Positions 1 to 9,349 of a stretch of 64,000 nt of DNA are shown piece after piece (position 1 is the first letter of the stretch; each line of letters begins with the position of its first letter). A program made the translations under genes and the position numbers. Origin of the DNA: Plantago ovata. Taxonomy: Eukaryota > Streptophyta > Magnoliopsida > Lamiales > Plantaginaceae. Location of the stretch: positions 56,963,550-57,027,549 of the forward strand of contig CM051457.1 of assembly GCA_028274465.1 (NCBI GenBank), read 5' to 3'. Under the pieces are notes generated by a model, which was not told where the DNA came from, did not search any database, and saw nothing but the letters and a program-made list of their open reading frames with translations.

Positions 1-347
1 GAAATATGCATTAAATGCAAAGCTCGCACGCGAAGGACATGAAGACTAGAAGACAAACAAGGACGCTGCTGAAAGTACAAAATCAAGATAGTGACATCTT
101 GAGGATCAAAAGCCTTGGAATTTAAAATTCAAACGGCTCCTAATTTTCACTATAAATAGAGGTCATCCAGCGAAGAGTTGAAATGTGTCAACAACGTGAT
201 CAAACTCTCACTTGTACTTAAACTCACATACCTTCAAACTCTCTATACTGCCATTGATCCGTTCCAAGACTTAAAGCTTGAGAAAGCTACTTGTGAAGAA
301 GTAGAATTTACACGACTAAGAAATTAGTTAAGTGTTCTTTCTTTCTT
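1..347 (+). repeat. S1: 5' LTR fragment (copia, SIRE-like)
   Basis: This is the central part of an S-family LTR, matching the U3/R part of the LTR at 30567-32084 (its stretch around 31030-31380) nearly base for base. It includes the TATA box and the run after it that mentions two CAAACTCTCACTTG-like blocks. The LTR breaks off at about 345-350 and is fused directly to mid-pol sequence, so U5, the PBS, gag, protease and most of integrase are absent. The junction lies in a short shared run (AACAAAGAAC), which points to a deletion by microhomology. The left end runs off the window. Confidence 0.85.
151..158 (+). promoter_or_regulatory. S1 LTR TATA box
   Basis: TATAAATA lies in the LTR. The same box occurs at 31176-31183 in the S3 3' LTR and inverted at 12464-12471 and 53952-53959 in the two minus-strand LTRs. 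It is the probable core promoter of family S. Conservation of the box and its flanks across four LTRs is seen directly; promoter function is inferred. Confidence 0.7.
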
Positions 348-2354
348 TCGAACAAAGAACTGAATCTGATGCTAGGCAAATCAAGTCAATTGAACTAAAT
401 GATGATTCTGACAATGACTCTCCTCCCCCTAGTCATGACAAGATAAATATAGTTCACGACAAAGAATTTCCAGCAAGAGACGCGGTTGCTCCGGAAATTG
501 CTGAAATTACGCAATCTCCGGTGCCTGCTGATGAACTACCTCAATCAAGCAGTTGCTGATGAACAAATCTCAGCAGAGACACAAATTCCCAGTAGTACTG
601 AACAAGTACATACTGAAGAGTCACATGCTGATGAGCAAACATATACTGATCCAACAAGAAGAAAACCTGTTAATAAATGGATTAGAGATCATCCCTCTAC
701 GGATATGATTGACGATATTAATAAACGCCAAGTGACTAGATCCAAAGCTACTCATGGACTTGCTGAAGAAGCAATTGTCGTAGAAGTAGAATCATTGTTC
801 TCTTGCTTTGTTTCAGAAATTGAACCTAAAACCATAGAAGAAGCTTTAAAGCATTCTGAATGGATAAAGGCAATGCAAGAAGAACTGGATCAATTTGAAA
901 GAAACAATGTCTGGAAACTTGTGCCACTTGCTGAAGACAAGAAAGCTATTGGTACAAAGTGGGTGTTCAGAAATAAGTTGAGCGAGTCTGGTGAAGTAAC
1001 AAGAAATAAAGCACGTTTAGTTGCTCAAGGTTACTGTCAGACTGAAGGATTGGACTATGATGAGTCTTATGCACCAGTTGCAAGATTGGATGCAATTAGG
1101 CTTTTCTTGGCCTTTGCTTCTCACAATGACTTCATCGTTTACCAAATGGATGTTAAAAGTGCATTCTTGAATGGTGAACTTGCTGAAGAAGTCTACCTAG
1201 AACAACCCCTTGGCTTTGAACTTCCCTCAGAAATAAAGATGGTATACAAGCTTCAGAAAGCTGTATATGGTCTAAAGCAAGCACCAAGAGCATGGTATGA
1301 TACCTTGGCTAAGTTCTTGCTGGAAAATGGTTTCAAGAAAGGTGAAGTTGACAAAACCTTATTTACCATGAACCATGATGGTAAAATACTCTTAGTTCAA
1401 ATTTATGTGGATGACATAATTTTTGGATCTAAGGACAAGCAACTTTGTGATGATTTTGCCAAACTCATGAAAAATAAGTTTGAAATGAGTATGATGGGAA
1501 AATTGAATTATTTCCTAGGATTGCAACTCAAGCAACTCAAAGATGGAATATTCATAAATCAAGCAAAGTATGCGAAAGAAATGTTCATAAAGTTTAGGAT
1601 CAAAGAGGATGAGAAACCTGAAAAGATCCCTATGAGTGTTGGTACCAAATTGGGCTATACTAAGGAAGATAAAAGTGTTGAAGAACACAAGTATAGGAAG
1701 CTCATTGGTTCCTTGTTGTACTTAACAGCAAGTAGACCTGACATTCAGTATGTTGTTTGTGTGTGTGCAAGATTCCAATCTGATCCAAGAGAATCACACT
1801 ACAAAAAGGCAATCAAGATACTGAAATATGTCAAAGGTACAGTCAATGTTGGATTATGGTATCCTAAAGATTCTGGACTTGAATTGGTTGGTTATTCTTA
1901 TGTTGATCATGGAGGATCAACTCTTGATAGAAAAAGTACCTCTGGAACTTGTCAGTTTTTGGGTACTAGATTAATATCATGGTTCAGCAAGAAGCAAACC
2001 TGTGTTGCCAATTCATCCACTGAATCTGAATACATTGCAGCTGGTTGTTGCACAGCTCAAATCCTATGAATTCAGCAACAATTAAGAGAGTATGGTATTT
2101 CTGCAAAGAAAACACCAATCTTTTGTGATAATACAAGTGCTATTGCAATCACGCAAAATCCTAAGTTCCACTCAAGGACAAAGCACATTGATATTAGACA
2201 TCATTTCATTAGAGATCATGTGGAAAAGGGAGATATTGAGGTTGTAAAAGTAGGCACTGATGATCAGCTTGCTGACATCTTTACAAAGCCCCTACCAGAT
2301 AATAGGTTCGCAATGCTAAGGTATAACCTTGGATTGATTGAACTACCTCAATAA
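348..2354 (+). pseudogene. pol: S1 pol remnant: integrase C-terminal region, reverse transcriptase, RNase H
   Basis: Ty1/copia polymerase that would copy element RNA into cDNA in cytoplasmic particles. The frame enters after the integrase core, in an acidic Ala/Glu-rich linker, then runs through a copia-type RT (RVT_2). Landmarks are the WIKAMQEEL start, [31 protein letters not shown] and the catalytic YVDD at 1404-1415. RNase H follows, with the STESEY motif near 2014-2031, and the frame ends ...ELPQ at 2354. Breaks: a frameshift near 550 in the linker, a Trp-to-stop change (TGA) at 2067-2069 inside RNase H, and a YSYVDH variant where other copies have SDADH, so an RNase H acidic residue is lost. 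Gag, protease and integrase core are deleted. S3, S4 and S6 carry the same domains. Confidence 0.92.
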
Positions 2355-2372
2355 AAGATACATTTGACAGAA

Positions 2373-2729
2373 TGCTGAAACAGGTATTCAGCAAGCCAAA
2401 GTATTCTTACTTAAAAGCTCCATCTACTAATTTCTTCTAAGAAATGATAAGTCACTACATGTTTGCTGAAACAGACATTCAGCAAGTAAGTCCTTCAAAA
2501 CGGGTATTTGTTAGGAAACTTGATCACTTGCTGAGACAGGCACTCGGTAAGAGAAAGACCTTAAGGATTGCTGAGACAGGCATTTAGACAATCAAAGATA
2601 CTGAAACAGGTATTCAAGTATCAAGGGAATATTCTGAGACGGGAACTCAGAAAAAGAGCTAAGCTCATCTCTCAGATTTTACCAAAGGATATCTCAAGTA
2701 CAAAAGTATTTACTGATACGGGAAATCAG
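2373..2729 (+). repeat. S1 array of eight heptaloop hairpins
   Basis: Eight short inverted repeats, each with a 7-nt loop of the form ACRGGNA (one is ACAGACA). Positions: 2373-2393 (stem TGCTGAA/TTCAGCA), 2463-2485 (TTGCTGAA/TTCAGCAA), 2496-2510 (CAAA/TTTG), 2528-2550 (CTGAG/CTCGG core), 2571-2587 (CTGAG/TTTAG), 2597-2622 (GATAC-TGAA/TTCA-a-GTATC), 2632-2652 (TTCTGAG/CTCAGAA) and 2713-2729 (CTGAT/ATCAG). Stems differ in sequence while pairing is kept, and loops stay nearly constant, which is the signature of RNA structure. Related arrays lie at 24063-24423 and 60722-61074. Function unknown. Confidence 0.7.
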
Positions 2730-3121
2730 AAATATCTTTTAAACTTAAAGAAAATACGAGATATCTGAGTAAGGGGGAACTTTCAGCAAGTATCTAGGAT
2801 GATAATTCAAAACTCGCTGAAAAGATTCTTGTCTATTTCAGCAAGCAATCTATTCCCTTAAAACTCGGTAAAATCAATTTGTGACGTTAATCGGGCACAA
2901 ATAAACTCGTAATAATCATGACATGAAATTCAATCGTGGCCATTGATTAAAAGGAGTTACTAATCTAACGGTTAATAAAACAAAGAGAGAGAGTGCTCTG
3001 ACGGTTTCAAGTTAGTGGGCCACTACGCATTTAATGCAAAGGCTCCACTAACGCATGTGTTTCTCTGTTTTACCCTTGCTGAGAGCTCAAATCGATTGAA
3101 TTTCTCACACATCAGAGACAC

Positions 3122-3129
3122 TATATAAA
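3122..3129 (+). promoter_or_regulatory. TATA-like box before S1 third ORF
   Basis: CTATATAAAG lies 144 bp before the ATG at 3266. It is followed by a conserved leader (AATTCTTTAACTCACATTTCC and a pyrimidine-rich run ending CTCTGC). The same box sits 148 bp before the ATG in S3 and about 141 bp before it in S6. An internal promoter for the third ORF is inferred from this conservation; no transcript evidence is available. Confidence 0.5.
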
Positions 3130-5311
3130 GAAGGAGTTAGAGAAATGACAAAATTCTTTAACTCACATTTCCTTTCTCTGCAAAATTTTAGCCTGAATCT
3201 ACTGTACCTCCGGTCAAAAAGCAAACTATCTCTTTTCGTACACATTTCTCTGCTCTATAAAAGAAATGGCTCCCAAGAGACAGTCTTCTAAGTCCTCAAA
3301 GTCATCTAAGGTTGACAGTGCTGAAACACGCACTGCTCTGGTGACTACTCCGGCTACAAACACAACGAAATTTGTGTTGAAAAACGACCGTATATCAGAA
3401 AAACCTATGCCTCCGTCATATCTTGACACTGCAAAGTGTGAGATGTTGATGCAATGGGGAGGTTTTGCAAAAGAAAAGTACATTAGGTACTTTTATGAAC
3501 AAGAACTCGACGACGAGAATGAAGAGGCGCTTGAGTTTATCAAGCAGCAAGGCCTCATGAACTTTATATCTGCTCGCACTAAGCAGGTGAGCATGATAGA
3601 CACTATGGAATTCTACAATAATGCAGAAATCCAGTCCCTTATTGATAGTAAAGGTGTCACTGAAAAAGTGATCTTTACTACAGTTCAGAACACGCAAATC
3701 GTCCTGAAATGGACTGATTTAGCGGAGATATTTCAGATTCCAACCACTGGAACTGAAGATGACGTCACTGCCACTGACGAAGAAATTGAAGCTTTCTACA
3801 GTGACGACAGAAATGAGAAAATGAAGAAAGGCGAGATTGCTCCCGTGACTTGGACAAAGCACGTTAAGAGAAAGCATCTCTGCCATTCACTTGGTCTAGT
3901 AGCTTTGCTACTGATAAAAGTTCTTGACTCCCAAGTTGGAGGAATTGACCAAGTAGGCCCGAGAAGATGGCCGCTGCTGATGCATATCCATGAAAATAAA
4001 ACGGAACTTAACTGGGCTAAGAACATTTTCAACCGGCTTGTTGATTGTGTTACTAAGTTCAAGGTAAAGGTAGAAGACAACAAGGTCTCACCTTCCTTTC
4101 CAGTTATGTATGGAATCAAGATATGCTATATCCTTGAACATTTCAGGATTCAGCTGAGAAACCCATTGCCAATCAAAAAGTCTGTATGCTATGTGGGAAG
4201 ATCATTCTACAAGCAGAATGTACCTAAGATTGCTGGTAAGAAACTAGAAAAATCAAAGAAGACAACAGCTGCAAATGTTGTCAGCACAAGCCAGCAAGAA
4301 AGGTATACAACAGCTGCAGATGTTACCACTCAGCAACTTAGAGATGAAACTGCTGTAGACAATCAACAAGGTACGTGTGCAACAGACATTGCTAAAAATG
4401 CAACTATTGATGCCTCTGGGAAACTGGAGAAATCTAACAAGAAAAAGAGGAAAGCTGATGATGACACTCAGACTGCAGTGTCATTAGCAAACCCCGTACC
4501 TAAGAGGAAACGGACTGGAAATACAAGGAAGAAAACACTGGCTCGCAAGTCAGTTCCTGTTGTCCAAGACCTCTCAGACAATTCCCAGACAAATGCTGAA
4601 ACGCATTTGCCAGTAGAAGTTGACAAGGTGGTTACTGAAGCCTATGTCAGCAACATTGAAGTGTTTGCGGAAGCCTTCAATGATCAACTTAACGTTGATA
4701 CCTCTACTGAGAATAGACCACAAGGCAGTGGAAATGAAATTCCTGCCCAAGTCCCAGATATCTACATTGTAGATAATTTAGATGATCAAACTATGGAACC
4801 AGCAAGTGACATTGCTGCTGATCTACAAAAAGCGGCACTTGTTGATGCTGCTGAAAAGATGGTTGCTGAACAAGCAACTCATCAAGTTGCTGAAACCCCG
4901 CTTGCTGAAGGACCAGTTGCTGAGACAGCAATGGTTCCAGTTCCAGAAGTTGCTGAAACACCAGAAGCACTATTCAACGACGCATCTCGTGATGCTGAGA
5001 ATACTGGCCCAAGTTCACCCAAGACATCAATTGACAAAGTCCAGCTTGTACTGGAAGCTATAAGCCAAAAAATGGAGTTGGAGATTGAAGAATCATCCAA
5101 CAAATCCATTGATGTCTTCATGACAAGCAGTGAGCTCAAGGGTCAAGATGCTTCTGCTCAACTTGTCATTTCAGAGACAAGGGAGATTGCTGAAACCGCA
5201 CAACTTTCTCAAATAGAACAAGACAAGAAGTCTGCTGAAGAAACAGTCCAAGAAGCTGAAGAAACTGTTAATGCTGAGAGGACTGAGCCACAACCTGTCC
5301 TTCTTCAACAG

Positions 5312-5386
5312 GTAGTTAATTCAACCATCAGTAAAACTTCAATTTCTGAAACCTTTTCTTTTGCTAATATTATGTTATCTCTACAG
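5312..5386 (+). other. Intron-like in-frame segment 1 (S1)
   Basis: A 75-nt T-rich stretch that starts CAG|GTAGTT, has GCTAAT as a possible branch site and ends CTCTACAG|AC. It has no stop codon and its length is a multiple of three, so the ORF reads through it. Equivalents of the same length are at 27118-27192 in S3 and 58029-58103 (-) in S6. It could be an exitron or simply coding sequence. Confidence 0.4.
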
Positions 5387-5455
5387 ACTTCTCAAGATGC
5401 AAGTCAGATGGTTGCTGAAGCCTCTGCACCAGAACCAACACTCCCTACTCAGCAG

Positions 5456-5527
5456 GTAGTTAATGTTTTTTGTAATAAAACTAAGTTTGACAGCTTAGTA
5501 CTTGTATCTAACTCCAATTTATTTCAG
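5456..5527 (+). other. Intron-like in-frame segment 2 (S1)
   Basis: A 72-nt T-rich stretch with CAG|GTAGTT at the start, TCTAACT as a possible branch site and TTTATTTCAG|GA at the end. It is stop-free and in frame. The S3 equivalent is 27262-27333. The S6 equivalent (57888-57959, -) is the same length but has TT instead of the initial GT. Confidence 0.4.
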
Positions 5528-5605
5528 GATGAACAAATGGAGGATGCTATTCAAGCTCCTCAAGGAATGGAAATTGTACAACATGAGCTTGCTGAATCTC
5601 AGCAG

Positions 5606-5680
5606 GTAATTCATGTTTCAGCTTTGAACTCTAAAACAATTTTCCAAACCAATCCTGATCTAAATAATGTTCTTTTTCAG
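5606..5680 (+). other. Intron-like in-frame segment 3 (S1)
   Basis: A 75-nt stretch from CAG|GTAATT to TTCTTTTTCAG|GC, with a strong pyrimidine tract. It is stop-free and in frame. The equivalents at 27429-27503 (S3) and 57717-57791 (S6, -) begin GTAAATC and also end in TTTTTCAG. Confidence 0.42.
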
Positions 5681-7058
5681 GCTCAAAAGGAGACCACTGA
5701 AGTGGTAATCATCACTGAAGATCATCAAGTAAGTTCTGAGGAACTGTACTTGAACTTCAAAAGAACTACTTTGTCTCAAGTTGCTAAGTCCGTCAGCAAC
5801 TGGCAAAGATATAGGCGAATGGACTTCTCTGATCTCCATCTTCATCTTTCAAACGAGAAAAAGAGATCTTCTCTGCTGAAGCTAGAAACATTTGTCCACT
5901 CCATCCTTCCTGAAGAAATGACATATTCTTAGCAAATGAGCTCTAATATGATTGCTCAAATCAGAGAGAATATGAAGGCAAAATTCGAAAGTGCCTCTCC
6001 AGCTGAACAAGCTGTGATGCTCAAAGGTTCATTTGTACCTGTGGTGGCTGATCCCCACAAAATCAATGAGGAAGAGGAAGTGACAAGTGTTGCTTTATAC
6101 AAGCACGTTGAGCTAGTAATTCTGACCGATGATGATGAAGAAGAAGAAGAAGATGAGAACATTCCCACTGATCCCAGTGATGATGAAGGGAAAGATTCCA
6201 AGGACAAGAAAGACGATGATGATGACAATCAAGGTGCAAGTCCTGATGCTGGAGGATTGAAGTTAACAGTTGCTGAAAATACTCCACAAGAAAATCAGCA
6301 AGCTGAACAACAACAACCTCAGCAAGAATCTCCACCTCCTCCTGCTGCTGCTGAAAATCAAGCACCTGTGCAAGGTGCTGATACTGAAGAGGAATATGCC
6401 AGAAAAAGGGCTGCCTTGAAAAATGGCAAAAGTCCAATTTCTGATGCCAAGGTTACTGAAGAAAACCTTGATGATGATGATGAACAAGATGAAGATTACC
6501 AACGCGCTTTACAGAACAGTCTCTTGATCCATGCAAGGCATACGCAGGATCTAGAAATTGGTCAATCTTCAGGAGTAAGATCAAAGGAAGTCCCCTCCCT
6601 TCCATTTACTACTGGCGAAACTCCAGTAATTGAGTCCCAAACTCAATTAAAACTAACTCCTGGCGAAACTCCAGTCATTGAGTCTCAAACGTTGCCTTCA
6701 GCAACTACTCAATTAAAACAAACTACTGGTGAAACTCCAGTTGTTGAGTCTGAAGCGTTGCCATCAGCAACCACTCAACAAAAAGGAAGTGAAGCTGCTG
6801 ACTTAGGTTCTAAAGTTGTTGAACTTGACGAATCTGAGGATGACGATTACTTATCAGAAAATGAGGATGAACAATCCAAGCGAGATCCAAAAGTTGTTCA
6901 AATCCCTCCTCCCGATTACATAAATGATTTAGACGATGGTCTAAGAGGAGAATTGCTGATAAGGGATGATCAGTTTGCTTCCGAACTAAAAGTTCATTCC
7001 TTGACACCACATCTAGTGTCGTTCCCAAGAGTTGAGGAGTTTACTCCTAGAATTTTAG

Positions 7059-8369
7059 TGATGATGTCGTTTTTCACCAATTAAATTTGTTTAAAAATCC
7101 AAAGAACACTTATCACTACACAAACAAGAGTGCAATGGCAAGTTGTCCCCGAGTGTCGTTCTCTCGGGACCTAACGTGGCTTTGTTCGTGGTTTTTGCTA
7201 GTTATTTCAGACAACGAGTTCAAGTGTTTATAGAAGTGTTTTCTTAGAACAAAGCAATGAGAAATCAGATTGTTGTAATCAAGTTTGGAAAACGGTTGGT
7301 GGTAGAAATCAAATACACATGCATGGGTTACGAATATGCTCACAACTTCAGTGCGTAAAACCTTCGATCAAGTCTGCTAAGCAACTCGTCTAGGTAACTT
7401 TCAAGACACAGATCATAAAAGACCACTATCAATACTTTAGAGGTGCTTGTCACTAACACTATTTATCTAGCATGCTGCAAATCTCTAACATACAATCCTA
7501 TAGCTTTCATTGACCAAGCGTTTGTCACCATACTCAATTCGAATATATTTTATAGGCAACTAAGAATCATATGAAGGAATTTGCAGCAAGATTGAATCAC
7601 AATCTCATGTAAGCATGAACATAACCCATAGCATGCATATTCTACATTCTACCACCAACACAAAGGATTAGCTACTCATATTCATCAACATAGACATCAA
7701 ATCATATGAATTGTAAATAGAATACATCAAATCAAACTACTAGACAAGAGATAATGATACAATGTTACCACCAAGCTGTCACTATCGGTGGGTATTGATG
7801 AAAACCTCTCCGTAGATGAAATAATGGATGCAATCCTATGCCAAAACCTTTAATCCAATCTAAAATACAATGTAATATGAGTTTTCTCTGAGTTTTTGGG
7901 GCTTAGGAGCTCTCCAAAACGAAGCTAGTGTTCAAAAGTATGGAAAAAGTAACTGAAGATCAGATCTAAGAAGGATCGCTTGGCTGCTGTGCCAAAACTC
8001 CTGGAAAATGACGCGGAGCGCTTCACTATTCCAGGCGCTTAGCTTGGCTCCTGGGCAGATTTTTGTCTTCTAACTCAATCTTTTTGTCCTCGTACGGCCC
8101 TCGGGTGCCTTGGACTCATCCTTCTCAATGCTTATTGATGCTCAAACACTCACGAACAAGCCGTGGAGATCAAGGAACTTCAACGGGGCCATTTTCTATC
8201 AAAAAAGCCCGTTTTTAGCTCCAAAAACGCCATTTCGTACCTAAGTGCCTGAAAATGCAGAAAAAAATAAACGTGACACTATTCTACAAAACTAACCAAA
8301 AAACAAGGCTAAAAGATAGCAAAAGAAGGTAAAAAAGACAAGATGAACGCGTCAAAAATACTTTCATCA
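7059..8369 (-). repeat. G1: solo Athila-like LTR, divergent
   Basis: A 1,311-bp segment beginning TGATGA and ending TCATCA, flanked by the perfect 5-bp target duplication TTTAG (7054-7058 and 8370-8374). Minus orientation is shown by the end, which matches the start of other G LTRs read in reverse (AACGTGACACTATTCTA...), and by the left part, which carries the CGAGTGTCGTTCTCTC block seen in other G LTRs. It lacks the GC-rich palindrome block, so it is a divergent subfamily. A single LTR with intact duplications implies loss of the interior by LTR-LTR recombination. Confidence 0.88.
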
Positions 8370-9349
8370 TTTAGCACTAAAGAAAGTCCATGATGCCTGC
8401 AAAGCAGAAGATGAGGCATTGCTTGCTGAGAGCCCACTTGACTTTGGAAAAATATTGGCTACAGTGCTGAGACGCACTACAACTTTGACAATAGCTCAGA
8501 AAGACATCAGTCTTTATCACAAGAGCTATGAAGAAGATGTAAGTCAAGCTCTCAAGCTAGCAAAGAATGCTCTCGTGAAGGCTCAGACTTTCATGGATGA
8601 GAAGGCCGCAACAGAGAAAAGACATGAAGAGAACATGATGAGCATTCAAAAAGAGTTGTCAAAAATGACTTCTGATCAGCAATAAATCATCATGAAGTAT
8701 AATAGTTTAAGCACTCTTGCTGAAAATTGCAATGAGTTTTATTCTCTGCACATCACTCCGATGTTGCAATCCATGTCTAAGGGGGAAAAGAAAAGTACCA
8801 GAAAAAGAAACCAAACCCGTCCTGTTGTTGATGAGCCACTGCCCATAGAACGCTTGCGGAAAGAGAGCAAATTTCTAAAAGGCAAGCAGAATCTGAGTTG
8901 AATTCAGCAAGTACCAAAAAGAGAAAAACCGCTGCTGAAACTCAAGATTTTTGCCACACTGAAAGTCATCACAATCTGAATGAAGATGATGAAGATGATG
9001 ACAATCAAACAATCGCTCAAGCCATAAGAGCTAGACCCTTAACAGCCTTGACTCCGTCTGGCCACTCAAAGCATTTCTCGTCTGACTCTTCAGCAAGAGA
9101 TCAAGACAATGCTAAGACAAGAAGAAGAAGGCAAAGACAGGAAGAAAAGAGGCTGGCCAACATTGCTATTGGCTCCGACATCGAATACACAAAGACCAGC
9201 AATGAAGAAACCTCTCAGAATGTAATCAGAAACATTCATGGTTGCTGGATCTTAAAGCTGGAAGACTTGCTGGTAAATGAGTTCTTTCCTACAGCCATAT
9301 TGAATCAAACGTTCAAATGGATTGAACTCAAAGTCGAAAGAAATCAAAG

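Larger units (their letters stand above)
2355..3265 (+). other. S1 pol-to-third-ORF spacer
   Basis: About 0.9 kb with no credible ORF. The first third holds the hairpin array (2373-2729). A run near 2771-2785 resembles a polypurine tract (AAGGGGGAACTTTCAGC). The next part resembles plant intergenic DNA (GTGGCCATTGATT, ATCTAACGGTT), and the last 150 bp hold a TATA-like box and a probable leader for the third ORF. The layout is the same in S3 (24043-25012) and, inverted, in S6 (60181-61091), so it belongs to the family and is not a random flank. Confidence 0.75.
3266..9349 (+). pseudogene. S1 third ORF (large, downstream of pol), split by solo LTR G1
   Basis: Start chosen at AAATGGCT, a good plant initiation context that also opens the S3 and S6 copies. 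Residues 1-300 form a globular region (FYNNAEIQ, LKWTDLAEIFQIP, HLCHSLGLVALLLIKVLDSQVGG) that faintly recalls the putative plant transposon protein domain; that match is tentative. Then come Lys/Arg clusters near residues 392-425 (KKKRKADDD, PKRKRT) like a bipartite nuclear signal, Val-Ala-Glu repeats near 530-575, long Asp/Glu runs, a coiled-coil stretch (8540-8690) and an unrecognised C-terminal domain (GCWILKLEDLLVNEFFP). No signal peptide or clear membrane anchor is seen. Breaks: TAG 5930-5932, G1 insertion after 7058, TAA 8683-8685, a frameshift near 8890, and truncation at about 9349. The frame resumes correctly at 8375 if G1 and one target copy are ignored. Confidence 0.8.

Noticed and set aside
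2373-2729. CRISPR-like array
   Set aside because: Repeats are imperfect hairpins with variable stems and irregular spacing, in plant retroelement DNA; no identical repeats with unique spacers.
3266-5932. Host gene of 888 codons
   Set aside because: The ORF recurs at the same place relative to pol and LTR in three S copies, and its stop at 5930 is a point mutation; it belongs to the retroelement.
5956-6437. Minus-strand Ser-rich and His/Leu-rich ORFs
   Set aside because: They are antisense to GAT/GAA-rich acidic codons of the S1 third ORF.
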